Positions 8,251 to 16,664 of a stretch of DNA of 64,000 nt are shown one piece after another. Position 1 is the stretch's first letter. Every line of letters starts with the position of its first letter. Under the pieces are notes generated by a model. That model saw only the letters and a list, made by a program, of their open reading frames with translations. It was not told where the DNA came from and did not search any database. Position numbers and translations under genes: made by a program. Source of the DNA: Cloacimonetes bacterium UBA6097 (GTDB taxonomy: Bacteria > Cloacimonadota > Cloacimonadia > Cloacimonadales > Cloacimonadaceae); contig DIWV01000001.1 of the NCBI GenBank assembly GCA_002435865.1, positions 62,001 to 126,000 on the forward strand. Direction: 5' to 3'.

Positions 8251-9747
8251 ATGGATTCAAACATCAGTCAATTACTCAAATTACGCAGAGAAAAGCTTTC
8301 TAAAATAATAGAAAATGGTATCAATCCTTATCCGATTAATTCACAAAGAAGTCACTATATTAATGAATTTATGACAGATAAAGAAACCTGGATCAGTTCA
8401 GAAAAACCCATTAGTGTTTGCGGTAGATTAGTTGCCATGCGCAGGCAGGGTAAGCTTGGTTTTGGCAATATAGAAGACATCAGCGGCAAGATACAAATAT
8501 ATGTTGCCCAAAACATTACCGGTGAAGATAACTACGAAGTCTTTAAATTATGTGATACCGGTGACTTTGTCCAGGTGGAAGGAACTCTCTTCTTTACACA
8601 GGCAGGGGAATACTCAATCAAAGTGGCAAAGATAACTTTACTAAGCAAAAACCTGAGACCTCTTCCTGCTGTAAAAGAAAAGACAGTAGACGGAAAAGTC
8701 ATACGTTATGACGAGTTTGCTGATATAGAATTGCGTTACCGCAAGAGATACCTGGATTTATTACTCAATCCCAATCACAGGCAGGTTTTTGTGCTTCGTT
8801 CCAATATTATGAAGGGAATCAGAAAGTTCTTGGAAAGCAGAGACTATATTGAAGTGGAAACACCAATTCTGCAACCTCTTTATGGTGGAGCTAATGCACG
8901 ACCCTTTACTACTCATCATAATACTCTGGATACAGATTTGTATCTGCGTATAGCTCTGGAATTGTATCTCAAGCGTCTTATCGTTGGTGGCTTTGAACGT
9001 GTATTTGAACTTGGCAAGAATTTCCGCAATGAAGGCATGGACAGGACTCATAATCCTGAGTTCACAATGCTGGAATTGTATGAAGCTTTTACCGATTTAA
9101 ACGGTATGATGGAACTTACTGAAAGCCTTATTAAGTTTCTTGCAAAAGAAGTTATCGGCAAAGATACATTCACTTTCCAGGGAAAGCAGGTAACCATTGC
9201 AGGTGATTGGAAAAAGGCAAGCATGATTGATTTAATTAAAGAGCATACAGGCTTTGATGCAACAGATTTTGATATAGATAAAATAACAGCAATGTGTAAG
9301 CAGCATAAGATAGAGATTCCAAAGGGAGCTGGTGCAGGAAAAATGATTTCCCTCTTGTTTGAAACATTTGTCGAGGACCAGCTTATTCAGCCTACTTTTG
9401 TAACTGATTTTCCCAAGGAAATTTCTCCTCTCGCAAAAGCCAAGCCGGATAATCCCAATCTTACAGATAGATTTGAGCTTCTGATAGCGGGAAATGAATT
9501 TGCCAATGCTTTTAGTGAACTTAATGATCCTTTGGACCAGAGAGCAAGGTTTGAAGCCCAGGCAAAGCTGAAAGAACTGGGGGATGAAGAAGCTAATGTT
9601 GTGGATGAAGATTTTCTGGAAGCTCTGGAATATGGCATGCCGCCTATGGGTGGTTTGGGTATCGGTATTGACAGGTTGATTATGCTGTTAACAGAAAATG
9701 ATTCAATAAAGGAAGTTATACTGTTTCCCCAGATGAAACCTGAATAG
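8251..9747 (+). CDS. lysS: Lysyl-tRNA synthetase, class II
   Basis: 498 residues, the normal length. The N-terminal OB-fold anticodon-binding domain covers about 55-160 (GRLVAMRRQGKLGF, then DISGKIQIYV). The catalytic core has class II motif 2 (NFRNEGMDRTHNPEF) near residue 255-270 and motif 3 (GLGIGIDRLIMLL) near 470-482. It charges tRNA-Lys in the cytosol. AGAGGTTAAG lies just before the ATG. The gene ends 1 bp before the facing methyltransferase stop, and its likely terminator lies inside that gene. Confidence 0.97.
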   Translation: MDSNISQLLKLRREKLSKIIENGINPYPINSQRSHYINEFMTDKETWISSEKPISVCGRLVAMRRQGKLGFGNIEDISGKIQIYVAQNITGEDNYEVFKLCDTGDFVQVEGTLFFTQAGEYSIKVAKITLLSKNLRPLPAVKEKTVDGKVIRYDEFADIELRYRKRYLDLLLNPNHRQVFVLRSNIMKGIRKFLESRDYIEVETPILQPLYGGANARPFTTHHNTLDTDLYLRIALELYLKRLIVGGFERVFELGKNFRNEGMDRTHNPEFTMLELYEAFTDLNGMMELTESLIKFLAKEVIGKDTFTFQGKQVTIAGDWKKASMIDLIKEHTGFDATDFDIDKITAMCKQHKIEIPKGAGAGKMISLLFETFVEDQLIQPTFVTDFPKEISPLAKAKPDNPNLTDRFELLIAGNEFANAFSELNDPLDQRARFEAQAKLKELGDEEANVVDEDFLEALEYGMPPMGGLGIGIDRLIMLLTENDSIKEVILFPQMKPE

Positions 9748-9748
9748 A

Positions 9749-10453
9749 TTACTTTCTGAAAGACAGATAAACACCGTTTCCATTAGAGCGGATTTTCTCG
9801 TGCACAACAGAAAATCCGCCTTCTTTTAATATATCAAGATAGTCTTTCTCCGGGAACAATCCCAATTCCAGATGATCAATAAAATGCTCAGTGCTTTTCG
9901 GAGTAGAGACCAAATGATGTAAATCCAGCACCGAAAGATTACCTTTAATCTGGCTGCTGCAGCATCTGGCGATTTTGATATCCGGTTCATCAACTGTTAA
10001 AAGGCTCGTCCTACCTGCCTGAAACTGCTCAGGAGTATGCCAGGGTTCTATTATCAAGATACCTTTGGGTGCTAAGTGCTTTTTCATATTCCTGACAGCT
10101 TTGTTTAAATTGTCTTTTGTTTTGACATGTCCAATCGAACCAAAGAAGCAGGTTATGATATCATAATTCTTATCAAGAGAGAAATCTATCATGTTTTCCA
10201 GATAAAAAGTAAGTTCCGGATTTCTCTTTTTGGCAATATCCAGCAGTTCAGGATTAATATCCAAACCCTCACATTTGTAGTGGGATTTCAGGACTTCAAG
10301 ATGCTTACCGGTACCGCATGCAATGTCCAAAAGTGTATTCAAGTCATACTTTATATGTAGTTTGATAATATCTTGTAAATCAATTACTTCCTGATTATAG
10401 TCTTTGAATGAATAGAGCTTGTCATAGTACTGAGCTTGGAGAGTATATTGCAT
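9749..10453 (-). CDS. Class I SAM-dependent methyltransferase
   Basis: 234 residues. The SAM-binding motif I LLDIACGTGKHLEVL and the acidic end of strand 2 (CEGLDINPELL) are plain; motif IV is TCFFGSIGH and post-motif IILIEPW-like GILIIEPWHTP follows. This is a small-molecule type methyltransferase (Methyltransf_11/25 group); no substrate can be named. CAGGAT precedes the ATG by 9 nt. It begins 15 bp after the znuB stop on the same strand, so it is probably the last gene of the zinc transport operon, though a zinc link is not evident in the protein. Confidence 0.85.
   Translation of the reverse strand: MQYTLQAQYYDKLYSFKDYNQEVIDLQDIIKLHIKYDLNTLLDIACGTGKHLEVLKSHYKCEGLDINPELLDIAKKRNPELTFYLENMIDFSLDKNYDIITCFFGSIGHVKTKDNLNKAVRNMKKHLAPKGILIIEPWHTPEQFQAGRTSLLTVDEPDIKIARCCSSQIKGNLSVLDLHHLVSTPKSTEHFIDHLELGLFPEKDYLDILKEGGFSVVHEKIRSNGNGVYLSFRK
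9788..9827 (+). terminator. Probable lysS terminator inside the convergent gene
   Basis: GCGGATTTTC (9788-9797) and GAAAATCCGC (9810-9819) form a perfect 10-bp stem followed on the plus strand by CTTCTTTT. It lies 40 bp beyond the lysS stop but within the 3' coding end of the minus-strand methyltransferase. On the minus strand no T-run follows. Confidence 0.65.
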
Positions 10454-10468
10454 AAATTTATCCTGAAA

Positions 10469-11272
10469 CTAATTCCGAACTTTGGAGCGTTTGTTGATGA
10501 TTAATGAGAGCAAGTATAACATAAATTCTACCAGGACTATCACTGCTCCGGTAGGAAGATTAAACTGCCATGATATGTAAAATCCAATCAAAGAAGCCAC
10601 TAGAGCTACAAGGATACTAATTATAATAGCGGGTTTGAGTTTTCTGACGTATTGGAAAGCAATAGAAGCAGGTAAAACCAACTGTGCGGTAACAAGTATA
10701 ACTCCGGCAATTTTAACAGCTACAACGATGTTTATTGCCAGTAGAAAGAGAAATAAATAATAGACTGTTTTAACCCTGATGCCAAAAACCTCGGCAACTG
10801 TCATATTATAGGTCATATAAAACAATTCCTTAAACAGCAATGTGATGAAGCTGATATTAACAACAGATAGAACTATTAAGCTATAAATATCCGTTTTATT
10901 TATCAGAAGCACATTACCGAATAAATAACTCGCCAGGTCAAATGAGTAGTCCTTTTTTGCAGAAATCAGGATAATACCCAGCGCCATTGCCACGGAAAGG
11001 AATATTGTGATAACATTTGTTTCTTCGGTTTGGAAAAAGCGGGAGACAAAGCCTATTAAGCCAGCTACAGCCAGTACAAACAGCATTGTTACAAGACTAA
11101 GATTCAAACTGAGTAATAGTGCAAGAGCAATTCCGGCAAAAGCAATATGGGAAAGTGCTTCTCCCATATAGGCGATCTTTTTTAAAGTAACAAAAGGGGA
11201 GAGGATAGCTAGTGAGATACCGGATAGCAGTGCGCCCAAAAGAGCATGAATCAAAAAAGCGTAGCTTAGCAT
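10469..11272 (-). CDS. znuB: Zinc/manganese ABC transporter permease
   Basis: 267 residues, ABC-3 family integral membrane protein with seven to eight hydrophobic segments. Typical family stretches are visible: GALLSGISLAILSPFVTLKK at the start, YMGEALSHIAFAGIALA, and LVTAQLVLPASIAFQY-like text in the second half. It forms the membrane channel with ZnuC and the lipoprotein ZnuA. The ATG follows the znuC stop directly (TAAATG) and GAGAAGGA lies inside the end of znuC. The metal (Zn, Mn or Fe) is not set by the permease sequence. Confidence 0.92.
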   Translation of the reverse strand: MLSYAFLIHALLGALLSGISLAILSPFVTLKKIAYMGEALSHIAFAGIALALLLSLNLSLVTMLFVLAVAGLIGFVSRFFQTEETNVITIFLSVAMALGIILISAKKDYSFDLASYLFGNVLLINKTDIYSLIVLSVVNISFITLLFKELFYMTYNMTVAEVFGIRVKTVYYLFLFLLAINIVVAVKIAGVILVTAQLVLPASIAFQYVRKLKPAIIISILVALVASLIGFYISWQFNLPTGAVIVLVEFMLYLLSLIINKRSKVRN

Positions 11273-12001
11273 TTAATAATCCTTCTCTATCAGTTTGAGT
11301 GCTTCACCAAACGTATTCTTTATATGGTCGGCAGTAAGCATTTCTGTTTCAGTATGGCAATGCAGGGTTTTATTCAAACACACAAGGAAGGTACAGTATT
11401 TATTAAGCATATGCAAATCATGCGAAATAGTAATAATGGTTTTTCCCTGTTTGTGAAGCTCAGACAGCAAATCAAAAAAGCTGTTGACACCTGATTTATC
11501 AATGCTGGCTTCAGGTTCATCCAGAATCAGGTATCTGCTGCCCGTAAGCAAAGCTCTGGCTAGCATCAAGCGCTGCCATTCTCCTCCGGAAAGACTTCCG
11601 ATTTGTGCATTGTTAAACTGCTTTATGCCTACCTTGTCCAGGGTTTCCATTGCCTTAAGCTTATCCTGCTTGTTGAAACGGGCAAATACACCTTTATTAG
11701 CGGCAATTCCCATTAAAGCTATATCCATGACAGTAGCCGGGAATTTGGTATCGTATTCCTCTTTCTGCGGCAAGTAGCCAATTCGTTCTGTCTTGAGCCA
11801 TTCTGAGTTTAATTTACCTTCAATAAAGACTTGTCCTGTATAGTTTGGGATAAGATTAAGCAGTATCTTGATTAATGTAGATTTACCTGCGCCATTAGGA
11901 CCAATTATTGCTACGAATTCATTTGTAGTAATAGTCAGATCAATATTTTCCAATATTATCTTGTTATCAACGCTAAAATTTACGTCTTTGAACTCAATCA
12001 T
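11273..12001 (-). CDS. znuC: Zinc/manganese ABC transporter ATP-binding protein
   Basis: 242 residues, complete ABC ATPase: Walker A GPNGAGKSTL (about 34-43), Q-loop LPQKEE, signature LSGGEWQR, Walker B YLILDEPEAS and switch histidine ISHDLH. It energises the ZnuB permease on the cytoplasmic face. The start codon lies 6 bp after the znuA stop. Gene order A-C-B is common for this transporter class. Confidence 0.93.
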   Translation of the reverse strand: MIEFKDVNFSVDNKIILENIDLTITTNEFVAIIGPNGAGKSTLIKILLNLIPNYTGQVFIEGKLNSEWLKTERIGYLPQKEEYDTKFPATVMDIALMGIAANKGVFARFNKQDKLKAMETLDKVGIKQFNNAQIGSLSGGEWQRLMLARALLTGSRYLILDEPEASIDKSGVNSFFDLLSELHKQGKTIITISHDLHMLNKYCTFLVCLNKTLHCHTETEMLTADHIKNTFGEALKLIEKDY

Positions 12002-12007
12002 ATCAGA

Positions 12008-12892
12008 TCAGAATCCTGCTTTTAATTTTATCCAATTCAGCCATAAGTAATCAGCAATTGTTTTTGCACCGAGTTTTGTTCCCAGGTCATCATATTGCAA
12101 AACTTTAAGATTCAATTCCTGTGCCAGTATTTCTGCCGGTTTGGGATTCATTTGCGGTTCAATAAAGATAGCTTTGATTTTCTTGGTTTTTATGTGGTCA
12201 GCCAGTTCCTGAAGCTGCCTTGGTGCAGGATCTTTGCCGGCAGTCGGCTGAACAGAACCCACAAAGTCTATATTGAAATAATTAAAGTAGTAGGCAAAAG
12301 CATCGTGCAAGGTTACAATTGCAGCATCGGGGTATTGTTCTTTTTCAAGTTTGATTTTATTGGCAATCTGGTTAATTTCTATAACCATCCTGTTTGCATT
12401 GTTTTCAATAGCAGGTTTATTTTCCGGAAAGCGCTTGCCGAGTTCATTGCTGAGCCCTGTAACTATTTCAATCAGAAATACAGGGGAAGTCCAGATATGT
12501 GGATTTACAGCAGCAGAACCATGATCATCATCAGAAAGCAGCAGCTTTTTATCAATGAATGAGGACGCTATAATATGCTTTGAACTGATTTTTGTAAGTG
12601 TTTTATTAAGATTATACTCCAATCCCAAGCCATTGGAAACAACCGCATCTGCTTTTCCCAGTTTAAGGATATCTTTGGGTCCCGGTGACCAGATATGCGG
12701 GGATGCATTGGGAGGAAGTAAAGTTTCAACTGTAAAGAGAGTGTCCACCATTTCTTTTACAATCAGTTCATATGGATAAATCGTAGTTACAATAAGCGGT
12801 TTATTTTTTTTAACATAACTACCATCCTGGCATCCAATCAGTACTAAAGAAAGCAAAAAACAAAATGTAAATAAGTTAATAATCCTTTTCAT
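12008..12892 (-). CDS. znuA: Zinc ABC transporter substrate-binding lipoprotein (ZnuA/TroA family)
   Basis: 294 residues. Signal peptide with lipobox LVLIGC (C21), so it is lipid-anchored. Cluster A-I solute-binding features: the metal-ligand histidines in ASPHIWSPGPKDI and in NPHIWTSP, LHDAFAYY in the second lobe, and EPQMNPKPAEILA. A short acidic/histidine stretch, SDDDHGS, sits where zinc-specific members carry their His-rich loop, but it is very short, so zinc versus manganese is open. AAGG lies 10 nt before the ATG, and a promoter is seen just upstream. Confidence 0.92.
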   Translation of the reverse strand: MKRIINLFTFCFLLSLVLIGCQDGSYVKKNKPLIVTTIYPYELIVKEMVDTLFTVETLLPPNASPHIWSPGPKDILKLGKADAVVSNGLGLEYNLNKTLTKISSKHIIASSFIDKKLLLSDDDHGSAAVNPHIWTSPVFLIEIVTGLSNELGKRFPENKPAIENNANRMVIEINQIANKIKLEKEQYPDAAIVTLHDAFAYYFNYFNIDFVGSVQPTAGKDPAPRQLQELADHIKTKKIKAIFIEPQMNPKPAEILAQELNLKVLQYDDLGTKLGAKTIADYLWLNWIKLKAGF

Positions 12893-12925
12893 CTAACAAC
12901 CTTGCAAAGTAAATACTATAAGATA

Positions 12926-12955
12926 ATCATAAAAACATTTAACTAACATTGTCAA
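12926..12955 (-). promoter_or_regulatory. Promoter of the znuACB operon
   Basis: On the minus strand TTGACA (12955-12950), an 18-bp spacer and TATGAT (12931-12926) lie 34 bp upstream of the znuA start. A second TATAGT follows a few bases later. A Zur operator is expected in this kind of operon, but no convincing palindrome is visible. Confidence 0.55.
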
Positions 12956-13019
12956 GCCAAAACTTATATTTGGTCTAATTCAAATGCATTTACTACATAT
13001 TTTATAACCTTATGATCCC

Positions 13020-13109
13020 ATAGAGATTGTAGGGAGATGCTAGGGTGATATAAGGGTGCGACCCTTACATCACCCTTACATCACCCTAGCATCTCCCTAC
13101 AATCTCTAT
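13020..13109. repeat. Period-11 hairpin repeat, variant copy
   Basis: Left arm: ATAGAGATTGT, AGGGAGATGCT, AGGGTGATATA. Centre: AGGGTGCGACCCT (13053-13065). Right arm: TACATCACCCT twice, AGCATCTCCCT, ACAATCTCTAT. The two outer unit pairs match perfectly as reverse complements; the right arm has one extra inner unit. It shares the 11-bp period, AGGG unit starts and AGGG..CCCT centre with the other four hairpins, but not the unit sequence. Confidence 0.85.
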
Positions 13110-13417
13110 AGGATTGAAAAAGGGATAAAAAGGATTAATTTCTCTTTGGTATCATATAAAAATAAAGCTGTTCTACCGGACTCAATACTTACTTTAATCT
13201 CTGCCCAACAATGAATTGCCGAGCTAAATAGGTTATGATTGTATATATCAATGTAAATCACGAGGGAGTATTAAATATAATGCGCTTGTAGTAGTAATTC
13301 TTGTCCATTATCACAACTGAGACGTGGTACAATCAGAAAATAACTTGCCCAAAAACAATAGTATAAAATTATGACATTTCTAAAGTAATATATTAAGATT
13401 TCCGAATGGAGGAATAA

Positions 13418-15217
13418 ATGCTTGAACAACTGAGAAAGAAACAGAAAATAGTCATCTATTTCATTACCTTTGTTTTCATCGTGGGTATGGCAATAATGGG
13501 TGTTACAGGAATCTTCGAAAAGAAGGGTGACATTGTTGGAATCATTGACGGAAAGAAAATCTCTTATGCAATGTTCCAGGAGGAATTGCAGAAGAATGTA
13601 GAAAACTACCGTCAGCAGAATCCTGATGCCGAGATGACCACAGATTTAATGAGCCAGATGTCAGACCAGACCTGGCAGCGTTTAACTCAACAGATTATAC
13701 TGGGGAAACAACTTAAGAAATTGGGTATAAAGATTAATGATGAAGAAGTTTTGAAAGAAATGGAAAACAATCCTCCCCAGGAACTTATGCAGAATCCATC
13801 ATTGCAGACTAATGGACGTTTTGACAGAAAGAAATACCTGCAGGCTTTAAAACAGGATACACAGTTCTTTACTGCTATTGATAATTACTTCAGGGAATCA
13901 CTTCCTTACAAAAGATTGATGGAAAAAGTAAAAGCTAAAGCCAATATTAATCTTGATAGCCTTAAAGCAGAATATCTGAAAGAAAACGATGAAATGTTTG
14001 GCAAGCTGATTATGTTTGATTTTAATAAACTGCCCAAACCGGAAGTAACTGACACAGAAATTAAGGCTTATTACGACAAAAATAAAGATACGGACAAAGA
14101 AATAAACAAAGGCAAATCAAGCGCTATGAAGTTCATAATGTTTGAAGTTAAACCTTCTGACAGTGACTTTAACCTTGCTAAAGCTGATATTGATGATATC
14201 TATAACATGGTTATGAAAGGTGACGATTTTGGTCAATTAGCCAAAGATTATTCCGATGATCCCGGCAGTGCTGCTCAGATGGGTTCACTCGGTTCATTCG
14301 GGAAAGGCCAGATGGTTCCTGAATTTGAACAAACTGCTTTCTCCATGCAGCCCGGTGAGATTTCAAAGCCCTTTAAAACTCAATTCGGCTGGCATATATT
14401 GAAAGTTGAAGGTTTCAGCACCGATGGAGAAGGACAACCTCAGGTTCAGGCAAGTCATATCCTGAAGAAAGTTGCTGCTTCTATGGAAACCAAAGATGCA
14501 TTAAAAGAACAAGCAGACAATGCTGCTAAACTTATAAAGAAAATTGGTATTGATAAAGCTTCAAAGCAATTGAAATTGGAGCCGGTTGATACCGATGCTG
14601 TATATACCGATGCGGAATATCTTCCTGGTATTGGCAAGCACGATGCTTTGCTAAGATTTTTGCATAAACGTGGTGTTGGAGCTGTTTCTGATGTTGAAAA
14701 AGACAGAAGAGGTAACTATATAGTTGCTCAGATAACCAACAAAACCAAAGACCCTTATGTACCTCTGGATAAAGTTAAAATGAAAATCAAGTTTGATTTG
14801 GAGAAGCAAAAGAGAGTGGCTGAAATGAAAAGCAAAGCCAAGGAATTTGTTAAAAACCACAAATCAGATGAATATCTTGCATTAGCTGAACAAGATACTT
14901 TACTCAAAGTTGTAGACTTGCAGAATTTCAAAAAAGAAACTGTGATTCCCCAGGTTGGTAAGGTACTTGATGTTAATGCTGCAGCCCTGAAATTAACAGA
15001 TGGTCAATCCTCCGGTTTAATCGATACAAAAGATGGTCAGTTCATAGTATTCTGCGAGAAAAGAGTAAAAGCTGATATGCCGGCTTTTCTTAAAAATCAG
15101 GACGAACAAAAGAAATTCCGCGACCGCATGGAAGAACAGGCATGGAACAGATGGTATGATGCAACTATGAAAAAAGCCAAGATTGTTGACAATCGCCAGG
15201 AATTCAGTTTATTCTAA
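13418..15217 (+). CDS. ppiD: SurA/PpiD-type peptidyl-prolyl cis-trans isomerase
   Basis: 599 residues, close to E. coli PpiD (623). A single transmembrane anchor lies at about 11-31 (IVIYFITFVFIVGMAIMGV), followed by a SurA_N-like chaperone region (about 35-200) and one clear parvulin domain (about 235-332) with GDDFGQLAKDYSDDPGSA, GSLGSFGKGQMVPEFE and FGWHILKVEG. A second QASHILKK start at about 343 opens a region resembling a degenerate second rotamase domain. The protein should work on the periplasmic side in folding of envelope and outer-membrane proteins. ATGGAGGAATAA precedes the ATG. Confidence 0.88.
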   Translation: MLEQLRKKQKIVIYFITFVFIVGMAIMGVTGIFEKKGDIVGIIDGKKISYAMFQEELQKNVENYRQQNPDAEMTTDLMSQMSDQTWQRLTQQIILGKQLKKLGIKINDEEVLKEMENNPPQELMQNPSLQTNGRFDRKKYLQALKQDTQFFTAIDNYFRESLPYKRLMEKVKAKANINLDSLKAEYLKENDEMFGKLIMFDFNKLPKPEVTDTEIKAYYDKNKDTDKEINKGKSSAMKFIMFEVKPSDSDFNLAKADIDDIYNMVMKGDDFGQLAKDYSDDPGSAAQMGSLGSFGKGQMVPEFEQTAFSMQPGEISKPFKTQFGWHILKVEGFSTDGEGQPQVQASHILKKVAASMETKDALKEQADNAAKLIKKIGIDKASKQLKLEPVDTDAVYTDAEYLPGIGKHDALLRFLHKRGVGAVSDVEKDRRGNYIVAQITNKTKDPYVPLDKVKMKIKFDLEKQKRVAEMKSKAKEFVKNHKSDEYLALAEQDTLLKVVDLQNFKKETVIPQVGKVLDVNAAALKLTDGQSSGLIDTKDGQFIVFCEKRVKADMPAFLKNQDEQKKFRDRMEEQAWNRWYDATMKKAKIVDNRQEFSLF

Positions 15218-15272
15218 AGAGAAGCAGTATTGAAACATAACAACATAATTCCCTTTTCAAAATGAGGATGTT

Positions 15273-16619
15273 ATGAATGATTTAATGGTCAGCGTAAGTG
15301 GAATAAGGGGAGTTTATGGCTGTTCCCTAACTCCTCAATTTGCATTAACAGTTGCTGCTAATTTTGGAGTATTTTGCGGTAAAGGGAAAATAGTTGTTGG
15401 CAGAGACAGCAGGACAACAGGTTTGGCAATGTTTCAGGCAATAACTTCAGGTTTAATTAGTGTTGGTTGTGATGTTATAGATTTGGGAATTGTTCCCACA
15501 CCAACGGTTCTTTTAGCTGTAAAAGAAATGCAGGCTTCAGGTGGAATTTGTATCACCGCATCTCATAATCCACCTGAATGGAATGCAATGAAACTGGTCG
15601 GGAATAATGGTATGTTTTTATTCCCAGATGTAGCAGAGAGATTTGCTTCTATAATGAATAACGAAATTCAGTGGACAGATTGGAGATCTGTCGGGAACAT
15701 ATATCACGACAGCTCAGCATGTGCCAGGCATATTCAAAAAGTACTTTCAATTCCATATCTTAATGTAGAAGAAATCAGGAACAGAAATTTTAAAGTTGTG
15801 ATCGACTCTGTCAATGGTGCAGGCGGATTAATCTCACCTAAGCTTTTAGAAGAACTGGGTTGTGAAGTAATTGAAATTAATTCTGAACCAAATGGTATAT
15901 TCAGTCATCCGGCTGAACCACTGAATAAAAATCTAAGGCAATTAGCACAGGCTGTAATTGATAACAAGGCTGACCTGGGTTTTGGCACTGATCCTGATGT
16001 CGACAGGCTTTCTGTTGTTTCCAATGCAGGTAAATGCATTGGAGAAGAATTGACAGTTGCTTTAGCCGAATTATTCGTATTATCAAAAAAGAAAGGCGAT
16101 ATTGTAGTCAATTTATCTTCATCCATGATATCTGAACATATTGCTAAACAGTTTGGAGTAAAAGTCTTCAGGACAAAAGTCGGTGAAATTAACATCGGTA
16201 AAAAGATGATGGAAATACAGAGTCCCATAGGTGGTGAAGGTAATGGCGGAGTAGTATGTCCCGATGTGCATTATACGCGCGATGCACTTACCGGAATGGC
16301 TCTTATATTGGGATTGCTGGCAGAAAGAAAATTACAGTTAACTGACATCTTAGAGACATTACCCAAATACTATATTTACAAAGACAAGGTTGAAACTGTT
16401 TCCAGCAAAGTAGATATAATAATGAATAAAGCCCCGTATTACTTTGAAGGCTTGGATATTGACACTCAGGATGGGATAAAAGCAACTGGGGAAAACTATT
16501 GGGTTCACATCAGGAAATCAGGCACAGAACCAATAATACGAATTTATGTTGAAAGTGATGATATCGCAAAGTCACGTGATATTTGCATGAAAACTATAGC
16601 TAAGATTACAGCTCACTAA
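15273..16619 (+). CDS. Phosphoglucosamine mutase / phosphohexomutase (archaeal GlmM-like)
   Basis: 448 residues, alpha-D-phosphohexomutase superfamily. Opening SVSGIRGVYG, phosphoserine S97 in ITASHNPPEW, metal loop GTDPDVDRLSV near 238-247, sugar-binding GEGNGGVV and phosphate-binding RKSGTEPIIRIYVE. The 'SGIRG' start and 'GTDPD' loop resemble archaeal-type GlmM more than bacterial GlmM, so conversion of glucosamine-6-phosphate to glucosamine-1-phosphate for cell-wall precursors is likely, but a phosphomannomutase role is possible. A distinct paralogue lies at 30693-32045. GAGGATGTT precedes the ATG. Confidence 0.85.
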   Translation: MNDLMVSVSGIRGVYGCSLTPQFALTVAANFGVFCGKGKIVVGRDSRTTGLAMFQAITSGLISVGCDVIDLGIVPTPTVLLAVKEMQASGGICITASHNPPEWNAMKLVGNNGMFLFPDVAERFASIMNNEIQWTDWRSVGNIYHDSSACARHIQKVLSIPYLNVEEIRNRNFKVVIDSVNGAGGLISPKLLEELGCEVIEINSEPNGIFSHPAEPLNKNLRQLAQAVIDNKADLGFGTDPDVDRLSVVSNAGKCIGEELTVALAELFVLSKKKGDIVVNLSSSMISEHIAKQFGVKVFRTKVGEINIGKKMMEIQSPIGGEGNGGVVCPDVHYTRDALTGMALILGLLAERKLQLTDILETLPKYYIYKDKVETVSSKVDIIMNKAPYYFEGLDIDTQDGIKATGENYWVHIRKSGTEPIIRIYVESDDIAKSRDICMKTIAKITAH

Positions 16620-16664
16620 ATTTGTAGGAATTCTCAATCCTCAGTTAAACATTTTACAAAACAT

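Larger units (their letters stand above)
12893..13417. other. Divergent intergenic region (525 bp) between znuA and the ppiD-like gene
   Basis: No convincing gene. It holds a znuA promoter (12926-12955) and a large period-11 hairpin (13020-13109). The remaining 300 bp before the ppiD-like start is AT-rich; I see no clear promoter or RNA structure there. Confidence 0.7.
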
